Assembly (NCBI GenBank): GCA_043777675.1
Contig: JAYWHR010000010.1
Span: 1-64,000, forward strand
Length of the DNA: 64,000 nucleotides
Reading direction: 5' to 3'
Source: JANMDU01 sp043777675
GTDB lineage: Bacteria > Pseudomonadota > Gammaproteobacteria > Burkholderiales > Burkholderiaceae_C
Of the stretch, positions 57,884 to 64,000 are shown in pieces. Each line of letters opens with the position of its first letter. Position 1 is the first letter of the stretch. The notes beneath the pieces were generated by a model, which did not search any database, was not told the origin of the DNA, and saw only the letters and a program-made list of their open reading frames with translations. The position numbers and the translations under genes were made by a program.

Positions 57884-59911
57884 TTATTTGTTAAACCAAA
57901 CAAAGTAGCTCAGCATGGCGAATACGCCTAGGAGCATCACCAAAGCATAATGATAGATGTAGCCCGTTTGCAAGCGGCGCACTTGGCTAGATATCCATCC
58001 GACTATTTTCCAAGAGCCGTTGACAAAACCGCCTTCGATGATGGCTTGATCGCCGCCCTTCCAGAAAGCCGTGCCGAGCATGCGCGCTCCGCGAGCGAGC
58101 ACGTTTTCGTTAAACCAATCCATGTAATATTTGTTTTCAAGCAAAGTGTAGATCGGCATGACACGCGCTTTGATAGCAGTAGGCAATGCGGGATTGACCA
58201 TGTACATGTAATACGACAGCGCCACACCCGAGACTGCGAGCCAGAAAGGCAAGGTGACGAAAGCATGCGCGGCCATCTGCAGCGGGCCGTGGAAGATTTC
58301 CGCAATCTTGGTCATCGCAGGGTGCTTGGTGGCTTCGACAAAGATCGAATCTTTGAAAAATTCACCGAAGAGCATGGGCTGTACGGTCATGAAGCCGATC
58401 ACGACGGAGGGAATTGCTAACAGTAGCAATGGCACAGTAACGACCCACGGACTCTCATGCGGTTTGTCATCATGACCGTGATGATCATCGTGACCATGCC
58501 CATGTGCATCTGGATTTTGATCAAAGCGCTCCTTGCCATGGAACACCAAGAAATACATGCGGAAAGAATAGAACGACGTGACAAACACGCCAATCATCAC
58601 CGCCCAGAAAGCCAATTGCGATGCAGGTAGATTACTGTAGTGAACGGCTTCAATGATGTTTTCTTTGGAGTAAAACCCAGCAAAGAGTGGCGTGCCAATC
58701 AAAGCCAGCGAACCGAGCAGAGATGTGATCCAAGTGATCGGCATGTATTTACGCAGGCCGCCCATGTAGCGAATGTCTTGGTTGTGATGGCAGCCCATGA
58801 TGACCGAGCCCGCCGCCAAAAACAACAAGGCTTTGAAGAAGGCATGCGTCATCAAATGAAACACGGCGCCGGCGTAGGCCGATGCACCCAGCGCCACCGT
58901 CATATAGCCAAGTTGTGAAAGCGTGGAATACGCCACCACGCGCTTGATGTCGTTTTGAATGATACCCATGAAGCCCATGAACAGCGCCGTGATTGCACCC
59001 ACGATCAAAATCAAATTGAGTGCCGTATCCGACAACTCAAACAGCGGCGACATGCGAGCGACCATGAAGATGCCCGCAGTCACCATGGTGGCAGCGTGAA
59101 TCAGCGCGGAAATTGGCGTAGGGCCTTCCATCGAATCGGGTAGCCACACATGCAGTGGAAATTGTGCTGACTTTCCCATGGCGCCGATGAAGAGGCAAAT
59201 GCAAATCACAGTCACGAGCATCGCATCTTGGCCAAAAAATAACCAAGGAAACTCAATGGTAGCTAGCTCTTGCGCTTTGGCAAACACTTCGGTGTAGTTA
59301 AAGCTGCCCGAATAAGCAGCGATCAGGCCAATACCCATGATGAAGCCAAAATCGCCAACACGGTTGACCAAGAAGGCTTTCATGTTGGCAAAAATCGCTG
59401 TTGGTTTGTTGTACCAAAAGCCAATCAACAGATACGACACCAAGCCCACGGCTTCCCAGCCAAAAAAGAGCTGGAGCAAGTTGTTGCTCATGACAAGCAT
59501 GAGCATGGAGAAGGTGAAGAGAGAGATGTAGGCGAAAAAGCGGTTGTAGCCTTCGTCTTCTTCCATGTAGCCAATGGTGTAGATGTGCACCATCAGCGAG
59601 ACGAAGGTCACGACGCACATCATCATGGCGGTGAGGCCATCAACCATGAAGCCGATTTCCATCTTCAAACCACCAATGACCATCCAGGTGTAGATCGTCT
59701 CGTTAAAGCGTGCACCGTCAATGACTTTGAGCAAGGTGCTTGCCGAAATGATGAAGGCGACGATTACACCAAGGATGGTGAGGACATGTGAAAGGCGGCG
59801 GCCTATCCAGTTGCCGCCAAGCTGGGTGCCTAAGATACCGGCGAGCAATGCACCAGCCAGAGGCGCTAATGGCACGGCCAATAGTGTAGTTGCGTTCAAG
59901 GTGCTTGACAT
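57884..59911 (-). CDS. nuoL: NADH-quinone oxidoreductase subunit L
   Basis: 675 residues, about 16 helices including the long lateral helix at the C-terminus. Signatures are NLLQLFFGWEAVGLVSYLLI, MGKSAQFPLHVWLPDSMEGP and TPISALIHAATMVTAGIFMV. A His-rich loop (AHGHGHDDHHGHDDKPH) near residue 475 is a local feature of unknown significance. It is the distal proton-pumping subunit of complex I. Confidence 0.97.
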   Translation of the reverse strand: MSSTLNATTLLAVPLAPLAGALLAGILGTQLGGNWIGRRLSHVLTILGVIVAFIISASTLLKVIDGARFNETIYTWMVIGGLKMEIGFMVDGLTAMMMCVVTFVSLMVHIYTIGYMEEDEGYNRFFAYISLFTFSMLMLVMSNNLLQLFFGWEAVGLVSYLLIGFWYNKPTAIFANMKAFLVNRVGDFGFIMGIGLIAAYSGSFNYTEVFAKAQELATIEFPWLFFGQDAMLVTVICICLFIGAMGKSAQFPLHVWLPDSMEGPTPISALIHAATMVTAGIFMVARMSPLFELSDTALNLILIVGAITALFMGFMGIIQNDIKRVVAYSTLSQLGYMTVALGASAYAGAVFHLMTHAFFKALLFLAAGSVIMGCHHNQDIRYMGGLRKYMPITWITSLLGSLALIGTPLFAGFYSKENIIEAVHYSNLPASQLAFWAVMIGVFVTSFYSFRMYFLVFHGKERFDQNPDAHGHGHDDHHGHDDKPHESPWVVTVPLLLLAIPSVVIGFMTVQPMLFGEFFKDSIFVEATKHPAMTKIAEIFHGPLQMAAHAFVTLPFWLAVSGVALSYYMYMVNPALPTAIKARVMPIYTLLENKYYMDWFNENVLARGARMLGTAFWKGGDQAIIEGGFVNGSWKIVGWISSQVRRLQTGYIYHYALVMLLGVFAMLSYFVWFNK

Positions 59912-59913
59912 AG

Positions 59914-60222
59914 TTACCCCTTGAGTGTGTTGAGTTCGTCCACCGAGATACTGGACTTATTGCGGAACAGAAGCACAAGAATAGCCAAGCCAATCGCACT
60001 CTCTGCGGCTGCTACCGTGAGGATGAAGAACACAAAGACTTGGCCGTGGAGATCACCCAAATAGTAGGAGAAGGCCACAAAATTCATATTGACCGCCAAC
60101 AGCATCAGCTCTATGGCCATGAGCAATATGATCAGATTTTTGCGGTTGAGAAAAATGCCAATCACCGAGAGCGCGAACAACAATGCGCCAAGCGTGAGGA
60201 AATGACCGAGCGTTAAGCTCAT
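59914..60222 (-). CDS. nuoK: NADH-quinone oxidoreductase subunit K
   Basis: 102 residues with three helices. The conserved Glu residues lie in LLMAIELMLLAVNMNFVAFS and AAAESAIGLAILVLLFRNKS. It is part of the proton path of complex I. It overlaps nuoJ by ATGA (60219-60222) and is 2 bases from nuoL. Confidence 0.97.
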   Translation of the reverse strand: MSLTLGHFLTLGALLFALSVIGIFLNRKNLIILLMAIELMLLAVNMNFVAFSYYLGDLHGQVFVFFILTVAAAESAIGLAILVLLFRNKSSISVDELNTLKG

Positions 60223-60893
60223 ACTTTGCCTCCAGTTGCATTTATGGTGGCATTTTGCTCTATAGTCGGCATAGAATCTGTACGAGGCGCTACAAGTTTA
60301 GTAGCATCCATTTTGATAATTTCCATCCGGTCACGCGCCTTCACACGCACTTGATCGCCAGCGTCCATATGCTTACTGTCCTTGCGCTCACGCAGCGTGA
60401 GCGCAATCGCGGCCACGATGCCTACGAGAAGCAGCACAGCAGCCACCTCCATCGGATAGATGTATTGCGTGTAGATCAACACGCCCAGTGCTTTGGTGTT
60501 GTTCGCCTGCGCAGCCAGCACCTCTGGCGTTTGAGGCCCTTCGGTCAATCTGAAGCCACCCATGAGTACAAAGCCCATTTCCAAAGCGATTAGAGCGCCG
60601 ATACCCGCAGCGAGCGGGAAATGCTTCCAGAAACCTTTACGAACTTCATCTAAGTTGGTGTCCATCATCATGATGACGAAGAGGAAGAGCACCATCACCG
60701 CGCCCACGTAAACAAGCACTAGCGTGATTGCTAAAAATTCGGCTTTGAGCAAAATCCAAATCGCAGCAGCCTGGAAGAAAGCGAGCACGAGGAAGAGCGC
60801 AGCATGCACAGGGTTACGGGCAGTGATCACGCGAAACGCTGCAAAAAGCAGGATCGCTGAAAACACGTAGAAGAGACCAGTTTTGATATCCAT
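60219..60893 (-). CDS. nuoJ: NADH-quinone oxidoreductase subunit J with repeat-derived C-terminus
   Basis: 224 residues with five helices. Signatures are ARNPVHAALFLVLAFFQAAA and LVYVGAVMVLFLFVIMMMD, the latter with the pi-bulge-type Gly/Tyr region. It is a membrane subunit of complex I. After the cytoplasmic KARDRMEIIKMDATK the last ~25 residues (LVAPRTDSMPTIEQNATINA to the end) are largely encoded by an interspersed-repeat copy, and the gene then overlaps nuoK. Confidence 0.96.
   Translation of the reverse strand: MDIKTGLFYVFSAILLFAAFRVITARNPVHAALFLVLAFFQAAAIWILLKAEFLAITLVLVYVGAVMVLFLFVIMMMDTNLDEVRKGFWKHFPLAAGIGALIALEMGFVLMGGFRLTEGPQTPEVLAAQANNTKALGVLIYTQYIYPMEVAAVLLLVGIVAAIALTLRERKDSKHMDAGDQVRVKARDRMEIIKMDATKLVAPRTDSMPTIEQNATINATGGKV
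60251..60305 (-). repeat. Interspersed 50-bp repeat at the 3' end of nuoJ
   Basis: On the minus strand the pattern is GCTACTAAACTTGTAGCGCC, then TCGTACAGATTCTATGCCGA followed by CTATAGAGCAAAATG. It is in frame and supplies most of the NuoJ C-terminus. Confidence 0.85.
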
Positions 60894-60917
60894 TTTTAGT
60901 TTCTCTGCGTGGTGGAC

Positions 60918-61433
60918 TCAACGATACTTGGCATCAGCCGCTTTAGCCGCAGCGATTTCTTTTTCATAGCGATCGCCCACGGCCAGTAGCATGTCTTTGG
61001 TGAAATACAAATCACCACGTTTTTCTCCGTGGTATTCCAAGATGTGCGTCTCGACGATGGAATCCACTGGGCAGCTTTCTTCGCAGAAGCCGCAGAAAAT
61101 GCATTTGGTGAGATCGATGTCGTAGCGTGTAGTGCGGCGGCTGCCGTCGGAGCGTACTTCTGATTCAATCGTAATCGCCATAGCCGGGCAGACTGCTTCG
61201 CAGAGCTTGCAAGCAATACAGCGCTCTTCGCCATTTTCATAACGGCGCAGCGCATGCAGGCCACGAAACCGTGGAGATTGCGGCGTTTTTTCTTCAGGAA
61301 ACACCACCGTGATCTTGCGGCGAAAAGCATGTTTACCCGTCAGCGCAAAGCCCTTGAAGAGCTCAATCAGCAAAAAGCTGGAGAGAAAATCCTTGAGCGA
61401 AAACCGCGATGTAGCGAGATTATTCGTAGACAT
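60918..61433 (-). CDS. nuoI: NADH-quinone oxidoreductase subunit I
   Basis: 171 residues. Two ferredoxin-type [4Fe-4S] motifs are present, CIACKLCEAVCPAMAITIE and CIFCGFCEESCPVDSIVETH. They carry electrons to cluster N2 (in NuoB) within complex I. The start at 61433 (MSTNNLATSRFS) gives the family length; a longer frame to 61499 overlaps nuoH. Confidence 0.97.
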   Translation of the reverse strand: MSTNNLATSRFSLKDFLSSFLLIELFKGFALTGKHAFRRKITVVFPEEKTPQSPRFRGLHALRRYENGEERCIACKLCEAVCPAMAITIESEVRSDGSRRTTRYDIDLTKCIFCGFCEESCPVDSIVETHILEYHGEKRGDLYFTKDMLLAVGDRYEKEIAAAKAADAKYR

Positions 61434-61444
61434 AATGCTCCGCC

Positions 61445-62527
61445 TTATTTCCAAATATTCCAAGAGGTCTGCATCCACAGGCCCACCACCACCAGCCAAA
61501 TCAGTGTAATGGGAATAAAAATCTTCCAGCCCAAACGCATGATCTGGTCATAACGAAAGCGCGGGAACGTCGCGCGCACCCAAATGAAGATACTCACTAC
61601 GCAGAAGGTTTTCAAACCGAGCCAGATCCAGCCTGGAATCCAGTTGAAGAAGGCGCTGTCAATCGGCGGCAACCAGCCGCCTAGGAACATGATCACGGCC
61701 AGAATCGACACCAGCCACATGTTCGCATATTCAGCCAAGAAGAACATCGCAAATGACATGCCGGAATATTCCACCATGTGACCAGCCACGATCTCAGACT
61801 CACCTTCGACCACGTCAAACGGATGGCGGTTCGTCTCTGCAATGCCAGAGATGATATAAACCACAAAAATCGGCAGCAGGGGCAACCAATTCCACGATAA
61901 GAAATTAAAACCAAGAGTGGCAAAGTAGCCGGTGGATTGGCTCATCACGATGCCAGTCATGTTCAGCGTACCGGCCACCATGAGGACCACCACCAAGCAA
62001 AAGCCCATGGCAATTTCATAGCTAACCATTTGTGCAGAGGCACGCAAAGCGCCCAAGAAAGCGTATTTGGAATTCGATGCCCAGCCTGCGATGATCACTC
62101 CATAAACTTCCATCGAAGTGATCGCCATAAGAAAAAGCAAGCCTGCATTGATGTTGGCCAGCGCCATATCGGGGCCAAACGGAATGACAGCCCAAGCGGC
62201 CAGCGCAGGCATGATCGTCATGATCGGGCCGATGAAAAACAAGCCTTTGCTTGCTGCAGTCGGCACGATGATCTCTTTGGTGAGCAGCTTCAGAGCATCC
62301 GCAATCGGCTGCAGCAAACCAAACGGTCCCACGCGATTGGGGCCTAAGCGAATTTGCATCCAGCCGATGAACTTGCGCTCCCAGAGCGTAAGGTAAGCCA
62401 CAGCTCCCATCACAGGTAGCGTGACGGCCATGATTTTCATCAGCGTCCAAATAACAGGCCAAGCAACGCCTTGCCACCAGTTGGCAACAATTAGCCCATT
62501 GGCCCAAGCGTGAAAAGCATCAATCAT
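61445..62527 (-). CDS. nuoH: NADH-quinone oxidoreductase subunit H
   Basis: 360 residues, about 8 helices. Signatures are RKFIGWMQIRLGPNRVGPFG, QPIADALKLLTKEI and AETNRHPFDVVEGESEIVAG. It links the quinone site to the proton channels of complex I. It overlaps nuoG by 4 bases (62524-62527). Confidence 0.97.
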   Translation of the reverse strand: MIDAFHAWANGLIVANWWQGVAWPVIWTLMKIMAVTLPVMGAVAYLTLWERKFIGWMQIRLGPNRVGPFGLLQPIADALKLLTKEIIVPTAASKGLFFIGPIMTIMPALAAWAVIPFGPDMALANINAGLLFLMAITSMEVYGVIIAGWASNSKYAFLGALRASAQMVSYEIAMGFCLVVVLMVAGTLNMTGIVMSQSTGYFATLGFNFLSWNWLPLLPIFVVYIISGIAETNRHPFDVVEGESEIVAGHMVEYSGMSFAMFFLAEYANMWLVSILAVIMFLGGWLPPIDSAFFNWIPGWIWLGLKTFCVVSIFIWVRATFPRFRYDQIMRLGWKIFIPITLIWLVVVGLWMQTSWNIWK

Positions 62528-64000
62528 GATGAAGCCCCCTCGCTCGTCGCTTCGCGTACTTCGCTGCCGCCCGAGGGAGCCTTCGCGGCTAAAGACGGCT
62601 CGTCGCCGCTCAAGGCCACCTCTTTGAGCAGGCCCACTTGGTCGCCAGCATGCGCATCCGCAGTTGCTTGCAATGCTGGGGCGCGGCGTGTCAGGCTGTC
62701 CAGCTGATAAATTGAAGCCACAGCAGGATCACCCACAGCTTTGCTCAGATCAATCGATGCGCTCGTTGCATTGCTCAGCTTTGCTGCGCTCACGAATTCT
62801 TTGTCGCCTTGTAACGCTGCAGCCGCGACATCTTGCACAGTTTCAAATTCAAAGTTTGACAAACCCAGCATGTTCCCTAGCACGCGCAGCACTTTCCAAG
62901 CTGGTCGCGTCTCGCCTAAAGGCTTGACCACACCGTGGAAGCTCTGAATCCGGCCTTCCGCATTGATAAATGTGCCAGCCGTCTCAGTAAACGGTGAGAC
63001 GGGCAGCAATACATCACTGAAAACCATGTTCGTTTTAAAAGGACTCAGCGTGACAACCATATCGGCTTGTACAGCGGCTTTGGCAGCTGTGTCGTGCTCA
63101 GGCTCTGCGCCTAGCAAAATCAGCGCTTTGAGGCCACTTTGCATTTGCGCTGCATTCTTGCCGTCCATTTGCGGCTGAGCGCCCACGACTTGTGCACCCA
63201 CGGTGTTGGCGGCTTCACTGAGGTAGCCCACAGTTGCACCCGTGTGCTGGCCGATCCAATTGGCCAAAGCCAAGAGGCTGGATGCATTGGCATGATGCGC
63301 AGCGGCATTGCCGAGCAAAATCGCTTTGCGCTCACCTTTGAGGAGAGACTTGGCTATATTTTTCGCCACATCAGTGACATTCCCGGCTCCAGGTGCATGG
63401 CTACCCTTCTCCGCTGCCACCGCTGCAGCCACATCAGCCAGAGCCTGTGCCCACTGAGCGCTAGGTACAGCAATATTGTTAGCCACAGGCATTGCAAAAT
63501 CGTAGACTACTGAATTAATAGCACTTACGGCACATCCCATGCGGGCTGAGTGGCGAATTCGCAATGCAAACAACGGATGATCCTTGCGCAGATTGCTACC
63601 CACGATCAAAGCGCTTTGCAGGCTAGAGAGCGATGCAATGCTTGTGCCGAGATAGCGCACGCCCTCAGGCTTGCCAAACTCAGCATTTCGCAAACGCGCA
63701 TCCACGTTATCCGAACCCAAGCCGCGCACCAGTTGCGTGGTCAGATAAAGCTCTTCAAGCGTGCTGTGAGGGCTGAGCAAAGCGCCAATCGCGCTTGCCG
63801 AATGATCGGCTTTGATCTGCTTCAAGCCATTGGCGACGTATTCAAGCGCAGTTTGCCAATCCACTTCTTGCCACTGACCGCCCTGCTTGAGCATGGGCTT
63901 GTGCAGACGATCTTCGCCGTTCAAAGCCTCATAGCTGAAACGGTCACGGTCTGCAATCCAGCACTCATTCACCGCTTCATTTTCGAGCGGCAAAACGCGC
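62524..64000 (-). CDS. nuoG: NADH-quinone oxidoreductase subunit G (5' end cut by window edge)
   Basis: The visible 491 residues are the C-terminal molybdopterin-oxidoreductase-like part. It runs from VLPLENEAVNECWIADRDRF through SASAIGALLSPHSTLEELYL and VVTLSPFKTNMVFSDVLLPV to a low-complexity end (SLAAKAPSGGSEVREATSEG). The N-terminal Fe-S domains lie beyond the window. NuoG carries electrons from the flavin module into the chain of complex I. The gene overlaps nuoH by 4 bases. Confidence 0.96.
   Translation of the reverse strand, partial: RVLPLENEAVNECWIADRDRFSYEALNGEDRLHKPMLKQGGQWQEVDWQTALEYVANGLKQIKADHSASAIGALLSPHSTLEELYLTTQLVRGLGSDNVDARLRNAEFGKPEGVRYLGTSIASLSSLQSALIVGSNLRKDHPLFALRIRHSARMGCAVSAINSVVYDFAMPVANNIAVPSAQWAQALADVAAAVAAEKGSHAPGAGNVTDVAKNIAKSLLKGERKAILLGNAAAHHANASSLLALANWIGQHTGATVGYLSEAANTVGAQVVGAQPQMDGKNAAQMQSGLKALILLGAEPEHDTAAKAAVQADMVVTLSPFKTNMVFSDVLLPVSPFTETAGTFINAEGRIQSFHGVVKPLGETRPAWKVLRVLGNMLGLSNFEFETVQDVAAAALQGDKEFVSAAKLSNATSASIDLSKAVGDPAVASIYQLDSLTRRAPALQATADAHAGDQVGLLKEVALSGDEPSLAAKAPSGGSEVREATSEGASS

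Noticed and set aside
63490..63540. Repeat-like segment CTACTGAATTAATAGCAC in nuoG
   Set aside because: Only the palindromic half is similar. The second half (ATCCCATGCGGGCTGA) does not fit, and the encoded residues look like normal NuoG sequence.
1..64000. CRISPR array, prophage or insertion sequence
   Set aside because: No spaced direct repeats, phage structural genes, integrase or transposase were found on either strand.

Overview
The window looks like a chromosomal segment of a Gram-negative betaproteobacterium of the Burkholderiales, most likely Comamonadaceae or a close relative. Supporting signs are a nuo operon ending in nuoN-DUF2818, a PHA phasin behind PhaR-like operators, a K+-insensitive proton pyrophosphatase next to ppa, the DUF349/DUF1178/DUF2818 gene set, and moderate GC with AT-rich spacers. 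It reads as core chromosome with a few accessory insertions; no phage, IS element or CRISPR array was seen.

Layout. 1-6.8 kb: a two-component pair (response regulator cut by the window edge, divergent CHASE3 histidine kinase), then a same-strand group of envelope and stress genes (frameshifted DUF1328 remnant, YqjD/ElaB-like, YqjE-like, unknown membrane protein, BON lipoprotein, CsbD, glycine/alanine-rich membrane protein, 23-residue hydrophobic peptide, Pyridox-like stress protein, DUF2177). 6.8-16.6 kb: rpoD, an acyltransferase, ppa and divergent hppA (with a C-terminal OmpA-like domain), a DUF1439 lipoprotein, an ATL/TfoX_C fusion, nagZ and tRNA-Arg/tRNA-Pro. 16.6-33 kb: secreted and surface functions: PQQ-type sugar dehydrogenase, histidine phosphatase, FrnE-like DsbA, a pair of lipoprotein zinc metalloproteases (M66/StcE-like and M60/SslE-AcfD-like), the alpha-E/ATP-grasp pair, an ExeM-type nuclease and ComEC. 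33-42.5 kb: RidA, an unknown tail-anchored protein and a tightly overlapping minus-strand chain parE > DUF1016 nuclease > GNAT > lytic transglycosylase > degenerate GGDEF protein > parC. 42.6-54 kb: a coiled-coil membrane protein of unknown role, a zeta-like toxin/ParD-like antitoxin pair, an HDAC-like protein, phaP, a large DUF349 protein, an MFS transporter, GNAT and XRE-cupin genes. 54-64 kb: nuoGHIJKLMN (nuoG cut by the edge), with DUF2818, a NUDIX hydrolase and DUF1178 overlapping behind it.

The most unusual feature is an interspersed repeat of about 50 bp, with 13 recognisable copies spread through the window (6.8-60.3 kb) in both orientations. It has a GCTAT..AT..ATAGCA palindromic half and a TATGCCGGCTA half. 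Several copies lie between genes. Others lie in frame inside coding sequences (parC, comEC, the DUF349 gene, the DUF1178 gene, nuoJ, the N-terminus of the lytic transglycosylase), where they add related short peptides. This resembles the in-frame palindromic elements known from Rickettsia. Other points worth following up are the adjacent StcE-like and SslE-like mucinase-type lipoproteins, a possibly leaderless self-regulated XRE-cupin gene, the HppA-OmpA fusion and the ATL-TfoX fusion.
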